From: Antarctobacter albus
GTDB lineage: Bacteria > Pseudomonadota > Alphaproteobacteria > Rhodobacterales > Rhodobacteraceae
Reading direction: 5' to 3'
Assembly (NCBI RefSeq): GCF_900101505.1
Contig: NZ_FMZI01000001.1
Location: 434,001-498,000 of the forward strand
Length of the DNA stretch: 64,000 nt
The first letter of the stretch is position 1; every line of letters starts with the position of its first letter. Below are positions 17,101-24,430 of the stretch, one piece after another. Position numbers and translations under genes: made by a program. The notes beneath the pieces are model-generated. The model ran no database searches, was not told where the DNA came from, and was given only the letters and a program-made list of their open reading frames with translations.

Positions 17101-19053
17101 ATGGCCCATTTGGCCTCTAATTACGATTCATTCGAAACGTTTCTGGACCAGGCAGATGCCTTCTGGACCGTTGATCTGGGCGCGCTGAACAGTTCCGGTG
17201 TGCAGGGCACCGCAGTGCTGGCGATGGTCACCGACGACGATGGTTCGACCTATCTGAACGTCGCGATCTCGGCCACCGGGCTGACACCGTCGCAGACGCA
17301 CGCACAGCACATCCACGGTCTGTTCGACGAGAACGGCACGCCGATTGATTCCGTGGCGCCGACCATTGCCGACGACTTGGACCGCGACGGCATGGTCGAG
17401 GTTCTGGAGGGGGTGAGCAAATACGGCGACGTGATCCTGCCGCTGTCGATGGACGGCATGATGCCGATGGCCGACGCCTCGGGGCGGATCTCGTTCGTCC
17501 AGAGCTATGACCTTGGCGACAACAGCAATTTCTTCAGCCCGGTCACGATGACCGACTACTTTGCATCCGACCTGATGCCGCTGGAACTGCGCGAGATCGT
17601 GCTGCACGGGGTCGAGATTCCCGATGGCATCGGCACGGGCACGGGCGGTGAGGTCGCAGGTGGTGAGAACGGCTATATCGGCATCCTGCCCGCTGCGGCC
17701 GGGAGTATCGAGGTTGCCACCCGCGAAGAGGCGTTTGCCGTCCTGGCAGAGCACCGCGAGACGGCAAGCGACACGGTCGTGCTGACCCCGAATCCCGACA
17801 TGTTCGACGCGGGACCCGGGGATGACATGGTCGACGGGCTTGCGGGCGACGACACGATCACGGGCGGTGCGGACAATGACTCGCTGATGGGTGGCCTGGG
17901 GGCCGACATCCTCGAGGGCAACGGCGGCAACGACATGCTGGATTCGGGCCAGATGGACGTCAACGCCCCGAACGCCGCAGATGCGGGCGCCTCGGGTGGC
18001 CTGACGCTGGCCCAATATGACGGCGGCATCGCGGGGGGCGCCGGCAACGACATGATCATGGGCGGTGCCGGCGATGAGATCCTGACCGGCGACGACGACA
18101 GCCGCACCGCAGCGGCGACCGGCTCGACCTTTGACGCGATGGCCGACGGCATGGACACGATCCACGGTGGCGCGGGCAACGACGAGATCCACACCGGGTC
18201 CTGGTCAGACAGCGACCAGGGACTGCCCAATGCCCAGACCGGGATCATGGCCGACGTGGCCTATGGTGACGGCGGCGACGACATCCTGCGTGGGGCCGGG
18301 GGCGACGACATGTTGTTCGGCAACATGGGCGCGGACAACATCGGCGGCGGTGGCGGCGATGACATGATCTATGGCGATGGCATGTTCACCGGCGACATCG
18401 AGGGGATCACCGGCCAGATCTATCGCCTCTATGTCACCGCGTTCGATCGCGACCCGGACGGTCCGGGCTTTGAATCCTGGGCGACCGGGATCGGTACGGA
18501 ATCGTTCAACCTGAGTGCAGCGGCAAACGGCTTCGCCAATTCGCCGGAGTTCAACGACGTCTTCGGTGGCGGCACAAACGAGGATTTCGTCCGCGCGATG
18601 TACCAGAACACGCTGGATCGCGGGGCCGATCCCGGTGGCCTGGCGCATTGGGTCGGCAAGCTGGATGCCGGTGCGTCCCGGGCCGAGGTCCTGCTGGGTT
18701 TCTCGGAAAGCCCCGAGATGCAGATGCGCAGTGCCTCGGACATGCAAGACTGGGTCGATGCCCAGGGCACCAACGACGTGATAGCCGGCAACGGGGGCAC
18801 GAACACCCTGTCGGGTGGCTATCTGTCCGACACCTTCGTCTTTGGCACCGACACGGGCAGCAGCCATATCGTGACCGACCTTGAATCCTGGGACATGCTG
18901 GACTTCACGGCCTTCGGCTATGCCGATGCGGATGCGGCCATCGCGCAGATGATGCAGCAGGGGGACGACGTCGTCTTCATGGATCAGGACGTGACCGTCA
19001 CGCTGGAAGATACGCAGCTGGGTCAGGTCTCGAGCGAGATGATCCTGGTCTGA
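17101..19053 (+). CDS. CHRD-domain, RTX-repeat and DUF4214 protein, probable type I secretion substrate
   Basis: This is a 650-residue acidic protein without a signal peptide. Residues about 20-190 resemble a CHRD domain, including HAQHIHG at 67-73. Residues about 235-275 and 320-430 carry RTX nonapeptides (GGADNDSLM, GGAGNDMIM). Residues about 435-545 look like DUF4214 (YRLYVTAFDRDPDGPGF and NTLDRGADPGGLAHW). The last 100 residues have another RTX-like motif and the acidic tail expected of a type I secretion signal. AGGAAG precedes the ATG. Extracellular location is inferred; the role is unknown, and no secretion ABC genes are in the window. Confidence 0.9.
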   Translation: MAHLASNYDSFETFLDQADAFWTVDLGALNSSGVQGTAVLAMVTDDDGSTYLNVAISATGLTPSQTHAQHIHGLFDENGTPIDSVAPTIADDLDRDGMVEVLEGVSKYGDVILPLSMDGMMPMADASGRISFVQSYDLGDNSNFFSPVTMTDYFASDLMPLELREIVLHGVEIPDGIGTGTGGEVAGGENGYIGILPAAAGSIEVATREEAFAVLAEHRETASDTVVLTPNPDMFDAGPGDDMVDGLAGDDTITGGADNDSLMGGLGADILEGNGGNDMLDSGQMDVNAPNAADAGASGGLTLAQYDGGIAGGAGNDMIMGGAGDEILTGDDDSRTAAATGSTFDAMADGMDTIHGGAGNDEIHTGSWSDSDQGLPNAQTGIMADVAYGDGGDDILRGAGGDDMLFGNMGADNIGGGGGDDMIYGDGMFTGDIEGITGQIYRLYVTAFDRDPDGPGFESWATGIGTESFNLSAAANGFANSPEFNDVFGGGTNEDFVRAMYQNTLDRGADPGGLAHWVGKLDAGASRAEVLLGFSESPEMQMRSASDMQDWVDAQGTNDVIAGNGGTNTLSGGYLSDTFVFGTDTGSSHIVTDLESWDMLDFTAFGYADADAAIAQMMQQGDDVVFMDQDVTVTLEDTQLGQVSSEMILV

Positions 19054-19077
19054 CCATCGCGCGATCCGATGATCACA

Positions 19078-19108
19078 AGCGTCCGGGCCCGCGGTCCGGG
19101 CGCTTTTT
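19078..19108 (+). terminator. Intrinsic terminator of the CHRD-RTX gene
   Basis: AGCGTCCGG and CCGGGCGCT form the stem, followed directly by TTTTT. It lies 25 bases after the stop codon. Confidence 0.8.
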
Positions 19109-19133
19109 CATGCCCTCTGCCAAAGAATCGGTC

Positions 19134-19150
19134 ACCACACTAGATGTGGT
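19134..19150. promoter_or_regulatory. NrdR-type box, distal
   Basis: ACCACA-CTAGA-TGTGGT is a perfect 6-bp inverted repeat. Aligned on CTAGAT it matches the core of the proximal box (CACTAGATGTGGTG against CACTAGATATAGTG). NrdR is the ATP/dATP-sensing repressor of ribonucleotide reductase genes. It sits only 26 bases past the preceding terminator and 490 bases from the nrdJ start. Confidence 0.6.
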
Positions 19151-19262
19151 GGGGCAGGGGCGCTTTTCCCCGAATTGGAGGGTTGCGCGTGTTCGAGGTG
19201 CAACATCGGCAAGCCTCCGGCAAGTTAACAAAGATTAACCGTTCGGGCCGCCATTCCTGAAG

Positions 19263-19286
19263 TTATCCACAAGCATCTGTGCATAA
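19263..19286. promoter_or_regulatory. Two DnaA boxes, inverted
   Basis: TTATCCACA at 19263-19271 is a perfect DnaA box. TGTGCATAA at 19278-19286 is a second box (TTATGCACA) on the other strand, six bases away. DnaA controls ribonucleotide reductase genes in some bacteria, so the location before nrdJ is meaningful. A replication origin here is less likely. Confidence 0.6.
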
Positions 19287-19431
19287 ACCGCCGTCTCTCT
19301 TTGTATTTCCAAGGTTTGCGAGAAAGCTGAAATTATTAACAGATCCGGGATGAATCGGGAGCCTCATACCGCTCCTAGTGGGGTGCCGTTTGGTCAACAC
19401 AAAATATATGTAGATATCGTAAAAAAACGCG

Positions 19432-19460
19432 TTGACGACTCTGGTCCGTCGGGGCCATTT
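19432..19460 (+). promoter_or_regulatory. Candidate nrdJ promoter
   Basis: TTGACG at 19432-19437 is a good -35. Seventeen bases later the sequence is CCATTT (19455-19460), a weak -10. A start near 19468 would place the proximal NrdR box just downstream and include the whole folded leader. Confidence 0.35.
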
Positions 19461-19481
19461 TGTGCAGGCCGGTCGGGACAA

Positions 19482-19497
19482 CCACTAGATATAGTGG
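19482..19497. promoter_or_regulatory. NrdR-type box, proximal
   Basis: CCACTA-GATA-TAGTGG is a perfect 6-bp dyad over 16 bases. Its core CACTAGATATAGTG differs by one base from the CACTATATATAGTG consensus of NrdR boxes. It lies 145 bases before the nrdJ start and six bases before the leader structure. Confidence 0.8.
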
Positions 19498-19502
19498 GCG
19501 GC

Positions 19503-19593
19503 GGCAAGGGACAGACAAGCACAACATACACTCACACGAGGCATGGACCTCGGCCCGCGTGGCAACCGCGGGAGGGTGCTTTTGTCCTTTGCC
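19503..19593 (+). ncRNA. Structured 5' leader RNA of nrdJ (three-way junction)
   Basis: GGCAAGGGACA (19503-19513) pairs with TGTCCTTTGCC (19583-19593) over 11 bp with one G-U. After a small internal loop, AAGCAC (19517-19522) pairs with GTGCTT (19576-19581). Inside are two perfect hairpins, CGAGG/CCTCG (19537-19552) and CCCGCG/CGCGGG (19554-19572). A 17-bp interrupted closing helix around two hairpins is hard to explain by chance. It resembles a cis-regulatory leader. A candidate RNA named the nrdJ motif has been described upstream of such genes, and I cannot check whether this is an instance. It does not look like a cobalamin riboswitch. Confidence 0.65.
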
Positions 19594-19641
19594 TTACCGA
19601 CCGGCACGAAAATAACGGGACACTCTTTAAGGGCAGCTGGG

Positions 19642-22600
19642 ATGAAAATCGAACGCAAATTCACCAAGGCCGGTCAGGACGCTTGCGCCGAAGTCGACTT
19701 TGTCACCACCAAGTCGGAAATCCGTAACCCTGACGGCACCACCGTCTTTGCGCTCGACCAGCTGGAAGTGCCCGCAGGGTGGAGCCAGGTGGCCAGCGAC
19801 GTCATCGCCCAGAAGTACTTTCGCAAGGCCGGCGTGCCGACCGAGCTGAAGCGCGTCGCCGAAGAGGGCGTGCCCGAATTCCTGTGGCGCTCGGTCCCGG
19901 CGTCCAAGGACACGCCCCGCACCGGCGAAACCAGCGCACGCCAGGTCTTTGACCGCCTGGCCGGTGCCTGGACCTACTGGGGCTGGAAGGGTGGATACTT
20001 TACCACCGAGGAAGACGCCCAGGCCTATTTCGACGAGATGCGTTTCATGCTGGCCACCCAGATGGCCGCGCCGAACAGCCCGCAGTGGTTCAACACCGGC
20101 CTGCACTGGGCCTATGGCATCGACGGTCCCAGCCAGGGCCATTTCTACGTCGATTACAAAACCGGCAAGTTGGTGAAGTCGAAATCGGCTTATGAGCATC
20201 CGCAGCCGCACGCCTGCTTTATCCAGTCGGTTCAGGACGACCTGGTGAACGAAGGTGGTATCATGGATCTGTGGGTGCGCGAGGCGCGCCTGTTCAAGTA
20301 CGGTTCTGGCACCGGCACGAACTTCTCCTCCCTGCGTGCCGAGGGCGAGGCGCTGTCAGGCGGAGGCAAGTCCTCCGGCCTGATGGGGTTCCTCAAGATC
20401 GGTGACCGCGCCGCGGGCTCGATCAAATCCGGCGGAACGACCCGTCGAGCAGCGAAGATGGTGATTTGCGACGCCGATCACCCCGACATCGAAGAGTTCA
20501 TCAACTGGAAAGTGCGCGAAGAGCAGAAGGTGGCGAGCATCGTCGCCGGCTCGAAGATGCACGAAAAGATGCTGAACGGGATCTTCGACGCGATCCGCGC
20601 GTGGGACGGGGCAGAGGCCGACGCATATGATCCCAAGAGCAACGAGACCCTGAAGGCGGCCATACGCGCGGCCAAGGGCGCCATGATCCCCGAGACCTAT
20701 ATCAAGCGCGTGCTCGACTACGCACGCCAGGGCTATGCCTCGATCGAGTTCCCGACCTATGACACGGATTGGGACTCCGAAGCCTATGCCTCGGTCTCGG
20801 GCCAGAATTCCAACAATTCGATCCGCGTCACCGATGCTTTCCTGAAGGCGGTCAAGGATGACACCGACTGGGAACTGATCCGCCGCACCGACGGCAAGGT
20901 CGCCAAGACCGTCAAGGCGCGCGACCTCTGGGAACAGGTCGGCCACGCTGCCTGGGCCTGTGCCGATCCGGGCATCCAGTTCCACGACACCGTCAACGCC
21001 TGGCACACATGCCCCGAAGACGGCGCGATCCGTGGCTCGAATCCCTGTTCCGAGTACATGTTCCTTGACGACACGGCCTGCAACCTGGCCTCGATGAACC
21101 TGCTGACCTTCCTCAAGGACGGCCGTTTCGACGCCGAAAGCTATATCCACGCGACGCGCCTCTGGACGCTGACGCTGGAAATCTCCGTCCTGATGGCACA
21201 GTTCCCGTCCAAGGAAATCGCACAGCTGTCGTATGACTTCCGGACGCTGGGCCTGGGCTATGCCAACATCGGCGGTCTGCTGATGAACATGGGTTACGGC
21301 TACGACTCGGACGAGGGCCGCGCGCTCTGCGGGGCGCTGACAGCCATCATGACCGGCACGTCCTACGCAACCTCGGCGGAAATCGCCGGTGAGCTGGGGG
21401 CCTTCCCGGGCTATGCCCGCAACCGCGATCACATGCTGCGCGTCATCAAGAACCACCGCAACGCCGCCTACGGCGCCTCGGAAGGCTATGACAACCTGGC
21501 GGTGAAGCCGGTCCCGCTGGACCTGGTGAATTGCCCGGACGAGGCGCTGGTGCACCTGGCCATGTCGGCCTGGGACGAGGCCTTTAGCCTTGGCGAGAAG
21601 CACGGCTATCGGAACGCGCAGGTCTCGGTCATCGCGCCGACCGGCACCATCGGCCTGGTCATGGACTGCGACACCACCGGCATCGAACCCGACTTTGCCC
21701 TGGTGAAGTTCAAGAAGCTCGCCGGTGGCGGCTACTTCAAGATCATCAACCGCTCGGTGCCTGGTGCGCTGGACAACCTCGGCTATACTTCCAGCCAGAT
21801 CGAAGAGATCATCTCTTACGCTGTGGGCCACCAGACGCTGGGCAATGCGCCCGGCATCAACCACACCGCGCTGGTCGGCCACGGGTTCGGCCCGGCACAG
21901 ATCGAGAAGGTGGAAAGTGCGCTGGCCTCGGCCTTCGACATCCGCTTCGTTTTCAACCAGTGGACGCTGGGCGAGGAGTTCTGCCGCGACGTGCTGGGCA
22001 TCCCGGCGGAAAAACTGGTCGATCCCAGCTTTGACCTGCTGCGGCACCTGGGCTTCTCCAAGGCCGACATCGACGCGGCGAACGACCACGTCTGCGGGAC
22101 CATGACCCTGGAAGGGGCGCCGCACCTGAAAGAGGAACACCTCAAGGTCTTCGACTGCGCCAACCCCTGCGGCAAGAAGGGCAAGCGCTTCCTCTCGGTC
22201 GACAGCCACATCACCATGATGGCGGCGGCGCAGTCCTTCATCTCGGGCGCGATCTCGAAGACGATCAACATGCCCAACGATGCGACCATCGAGGACTGCC
22301 AGAAGGCCTATGAACTCAGCTGGTCGCTGGGGGTGAAGGCCAACGCGCTCTACCGTGACGGTTCGAAACTGTCGCAGCCGCTGGCGGCCGCGCTGGTCGA
22401 GGACGACGACGAGGCTGCCGAGATCCTGGAAAGCGGATCGCAGCACGAAAAGGCGCAGGTTCTGGCCGAGAAGATCGTCGAAAAGGTCGTGATCAAGGAA
22501 GTGGCCCGCGCCGGCCGCACCAAGATGCCGGAACGCCGCAAGGGTTATACCCAAAAGGCCATCGTCGGCGGGCACAAGGTCTACCTGCGCACCGGTGAAT

Positions 22601-23301
22601 ACGAGGACGGCAACCTTGGCGAGATCTTCATCGACATGCACAAGGAAGGCGCCGGCTTCCGTGCGATGATGAACAACTTCGCCATCGCCGTTTCGGTCGG
22701 CCTGCAATACGGTGTGCCGCTGGAGGAATTCGTCGATGCCTTCACCTTCACCAAGTTCGAACCGGCGGGCATGGTGCAGGGCAATGATTCGATCAAGAAC
22801 GCGACCTCGATCCTCGATTACATCTTCCGCGAACTGGCCGTGTCCTACCTGGACCGCACCGACCTGGCCCATGTCAAACCCGAGGGCGCCAGCTTTGACG
22901 ACCTTGGCCGGGGCGAGGAAGAAGGCGTGTCCAACGTCAAGGAACTGTCGGAAACCGCAGCCAGCCGCAGCCTGGAAGTGCTGAAGCAGATCAGCTCGAC
23001 CGGCTACCTGCGCAAGCGTCTGCCGCAGGAACTGATTGTCCTGCAAGGCGGTCAGGCGACTGTGGCGCTGGAAGCGGGCACCGACCCCGACCAGGTGCTG
23101 CGCAGCCTTGTGCCCGCCACGGCGGCAGGGCCGAAGTCCGGCGGCTCTGCCTCCTCGGCGATGGCCATGACGGCGGTCACCAAGGCCAAGATGCAGGGCT
23201 ACGAAGGCGAAGCCTGCGGCGAATGCGGCAACTACACGCTGGTGCGCAACGGCACCTGCATGAAGTGCAACACCTGCGGCGCGACGAGCGGGTGTAGCTG
23301 A
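19642..23301 (+). CDS. nrdJ: Vitamin B12-dependent (class II) ribonucleoside-diphosphate reductase
   Basis: NrdJ uses adenosylcobalamin to generate the radical that reduces ribonucleotides to deoxyribonucleotides, without needing oxygen. The 1219-residue length is typical of the large alphaproteobacterial form. Visible are HACFIQSV (first redox cysteine), the [21 protein letters not shown] active-site region, and a TSCPD-type domain near residues 965-1075 ([13 protein letters not shown] and [14 protein letters not shown]). A C-terminal cysteine-rich ribbon ([24 protein letters not shown]) probably carries the re-reduction cysteines. The ATG at 19642 is chosen for homology; a longer open frame from 19543 runs through the folded leader. 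Confidence 0.97.
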   Translation: MKIERKFTKAGQDACAEVDFVTTKSEIRNPDGTTVFALDQLEVPAGWSQVASDVIAQKYFRKAGVPTELKRVAEEGVPEFLWRSVPASKDTPRTGETSARQVFDRLAGAWTYWGWKGGYFTTEEDAQAYFDEMRFMLATQMAAPNSPQWFNTGLHWAYGIDGPSQGHFYVDYKTGKLVKSKSAYEHPQPHACFIQSVQDDLVNEGGIMDLWVREARLFKYGSGTGTNFSSLRAEGEALSGGGKSSGLMGFLKIGDRAAGSIKSGGTTRRAAKMVICDADHPDIEEFINWKVREEQKVASIVAGSKMHEKMLNGIFDAIRAWDGAEADAYDPKSNETLKAAIRAAKGAMIPETYIKRVLDYARQGYASIEFPTYDTDWDSEAYASVSGQNSNNSIRVTDAFLKAVKDDTDWELIRRTDGKVAKTVKARDLWEQVGHAAWACADPGIQFHDTVNAWHTCPEDGAIRGSNPCSEYMFLDDTACNLASMNLLTFLKDGRFDAESYIHATRLWTLTLEISVLMAQFPSKEIAQLSYDFRTLGLGYANIGGLLMNMGYGYDSDEGRALCGALTAIMTGTSYATSAEIAGELGAFPGYARNRDHMLRVIKNHRNAAYGASEGYDNLAVKPVPLDLVNCPDEALVHLAMSAWDEAFSLGEKHGYRNAQVSVIAPTGTIGLVMDCDTTGIEPDFALVKFKKLAGGGYFKIINRSVPGALDNLGYTSSQIEEIISYAVGHQTLGNAPGINHTALVGHGFGPAQIEKVESALASAFDIRFVFNQWTLGEEFCRDVLGIPAEKLVDPSFDLLRHLGFSKADIDAANDHVCGTMTLEGAPHLKEEHLKVFDCANPCGKKGKRFLSVDSHITMMAAAQSFISGAISKTINMPNDATIEDCQKAYELSWSLGVKANALYRDGSKLSQPLAAALVEDDDEAAEILESGSQHEKAQVLAEKIVEKVVIKEVARAGRTKMPERRKGYTQKAIVGGHKVYLRTGEYEDGNLGEIFIDMHKEGAGFRAMMNNFAIAVSVGLQYGVPLEEFVDAFTFTKFEPAGMVQGNDSIKNATSILDYIFRELAVSYLDRTDLAHVKPEGASFDDLGRGEEEGVSNVKELSETAASRSLEVLKQISSTGYLRKRLPQELIVLQGGQATVALEAGTDPDQVLRSLVPATAAGPKSGGSASSAMAMTAVTKAKMQGYEGEACGECGNYTLVRNGTCMKCNTCGATSGCS

Positions 23302-23312
23302 GGAGCAGAACG

Positions 23313-23603
23313 ATGGCGTCCTTCAGGATGGACTGCGTGCTCGAATGGGATGGCATTCTCAGCGATCCCATGACCCTCACGGTCAACGTGATCCCGGACG
23401 GTCCGGATCACCGCGGCGCCGGGTCCTTTGCGATGCCGACGCGGTTCATCGGGACGGCAATGCGCAGCGAGGCGCCCGTGAGGGCCATCGCGCATGACGG
23501 CAGCGGGTTCGACCTGACGGTCCACCGCTTCGACATGACCACGGGCATCGCCTATTTCCGGACGCTTGGCGCCCTGCCGGTCGAGGATCGGCGGAGCGCC
23601 TGA
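23313..23603 (+). CDS. Small hypothetical protein downstream of nrdJ
   Basis: This 96-residue soluble protein starts 11 bases after the nrdJ stop, with GAGGAG upstream of the ATG, and is almost certainly on the same transcript. The sequence alternates hydrophobic and polar residues (LTVNVIPDG, FIGTAMRSEAPVRAIAHDG) and suggests a small beta-rich fold. It has no signal peptide, no cysteine cluster and no motif that I recognise. The context suggests a link to nucleotide reduction, but nothing in the sequence proves that. Confidence 0.7.
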   Translation: MASFRMDCVLEWDGILSDPMTLTVNVIPDGPDHRGAGSFAMPTRFIGTAMRSEAPVRAIAHDGSGFDLTVHRFDMTTGIAYFRTLGALPVEDRRSA

Positions 23604-24077
23604 AGAGACACCCCTGGGGGGGTGATGCGGGGACACGTTGCCAGTGACCCCGCGTGGTTAGGGTGGTCAGGGAGTCCCGTCCCGCCATCCGTTCCAGGGG
23701 CCGGTGCGCTGGCCCCAGACGCTGACAAGGCCGCAGGCAGAAAAGACACGGGCGGTGAATCAGATGAGCCTTGTACGCGAAACTCGGGGCGTCCCTTCCC
23801 CAAAGGGACGCCCCCTTTCTTTTCCCTGAAATCGGCGCGGCAGGTTCCCGCCAATGGCCCCGAAACGTATCCCTCGGCGGTGTCACGCCAGAATGGGCAT
23901 GCGCCGTTTGCGGGGTCCCGCCCGTGCTTTCGCACTGGCCTAGGTCCGCCTGTGCGAAGCACCGGTTCTGGCAGTTCGCCGCGCGTTTTTGGCGTCCTGA
24001 CCGCAGGCCCTCGCAGCGACGAAAAATGCGCCCCATGTTTGGCTCACTTCCAACCAACCACTCATGGAGGAAAGACA
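23604..24077 (+). other. Gene-free stretch between nrdJ operon and EF-hand gene
   Basis: I find no credible protein gene in these 474 bases. The first 210 bases are rich in local hairpins: GCGGGG/CCCCGC (from 23626), GGGTGG/CCATCC (from 23660) and GGGGCC/GGCCCC (23697-23716). They end in a strong intrinsic terminator at 23786-23824. This could be a long structured 3' UTR of the nrdJ operon or an independent small RNA. After the terminator I see only the upstream region of the EF-hand gene. Confidence 0.4.
23786..23824 (+). terminator. Strong intrinsic terminator
   Basis: GGGGCGTCCCTT and AAGGGACGCCCC form a perfect 12-bp stem with a 5-nt loop, followed by CTTTCTTTT. It lies 183 bases after the stop at 23603. 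Confidence 0.85.
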
Positions 24078-24332
24078 ATGAAAACGCAGATCCTGACCGG
24101 CGCCGTCCTGGCCCTGTTCACCCTTCCCGCCTTTGCGCAGGACATGGAGGGCGACATGGCGCTCGACACCGACGGTGACGGCATGGTGTCGCTGGAAGAG
24201 GTACAGGTCATGTACCCGGACGTCTCGCAGGACGACTATACCCAGGCAGATGCCGATGGCGATGGTCTGCTGAGCGCCGAAGAGCTGGACACGGCCCGCG
24301 CCGACGGGCTGATCCCGGCGGACGACGCCTGA
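24078..24332 (+). CDS. Small exported EF-hand protein
   Basis: This 84-residue precursor has a signal peptide (ILTGAVLALFTLPAFA, cleaved before QDMEGD). It then carries two EF-hand-like calcium loops, DTDGDGMVSLEE at about residues 31-42 and DADGDGLLSAEE at about 57-68. GGAGGAAAG precedes the ATG. Such periplasmic calmodulin-like proteins are frequent in Rhodobacteraceae; their targets are mostly unknown. It is followed by its own terminator. Confidence 0.9.
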   Translation: MKTQILTGAVLALFTLPAFAQDMEGDMALDTDGDGMVSLEEVQVMYPDVSQDDYTQADADGDGLLSAEELDTARADGLIPADDA

Positions 24333-24373
24333 TCGGCGTGACACATGCCCCTGTCCCCGGGGCATGACATCGG

Positions 24374-24405
24374 CGCGCGGCGGCCCCTGGTCGCCGCGCG
24401 TTTTT
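24374..24405 (+). terminator. Intrinsic terminator of EF-hand gene
   Basis: CGCGCGGCG and CGCCGCGCG form a perfect 9-bp stem followed by TTTTT, 41 bases after the stop. Confidence 0.85.
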
Positions 24406-24430
24406 CGTTGCAGGTCAGTGGGTCAGTGGG

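Larger units (their letters stand above)
19109..19641 (+). promoter_or_regulatory. Long control region upstream of nrdJ
   Basis: This stretch of more than 500 bases holds no gene I can support. In order it contains an NrdR-type box (19134-19150), a TTAAC-N5-TTAAC repeat (19225-19239, close to but one base short of a CtrA site), an inverted pair of DnaA boxes (19263-19286), a candidate -35 TTGACG (19432-19437), a second and better NrdR box (19482-19497) and a folded leader RNA (19503-19593). Its middle is AT-richer than its surroundings. Confidence 0.7.

Noticed and set aside
19225-19239. CtrA binding site TTAA-N7-TTAA.
   Set aside because: The spacing between the TTAA elements is six, not seven, so it is mentioned only as a near match.
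19109-19641. Possible chromosomal replication origin because of DnaA boxes in an AT-richer gap.
   Set aside because: Only two boxes are present, with no cluster, and none of the usual alphaproteobacterial origin neighbours (dnaA, hemE, parAB, rpsT) is nearby. Regulation of nrdJ explains them better.
19503-19641. Cobalamin riboswitch ahead of the B12-dependent reductase.
   Set aside because: The conserved B12-box and core sequences of cobalamin riboswitches are not visible and the fold is much smaller. It is kept as an unassigned leader RNA.
20356-23046. An 896-codon open frame antisense to nrdJ, and similar long antisense frames such as 10414-13242 (942 codons).
   Set aside because: These are mirror frames of real genes in GC-rich DNA. 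Their translations are arginine-, histidine- and aspartate-rich with no recognisable family, and the opposite strand encodes well-known proteins over the same span.
23620-23824. SRP RNA, tmRNA, RNase P RNA or 6S RNA in the gap after nrdJ.
   Set aside because: I could not find the conserved SRP loop, tmRNA ends or RNase P core, and could not convince myself of a 6S fold. Only the terminator is certain.
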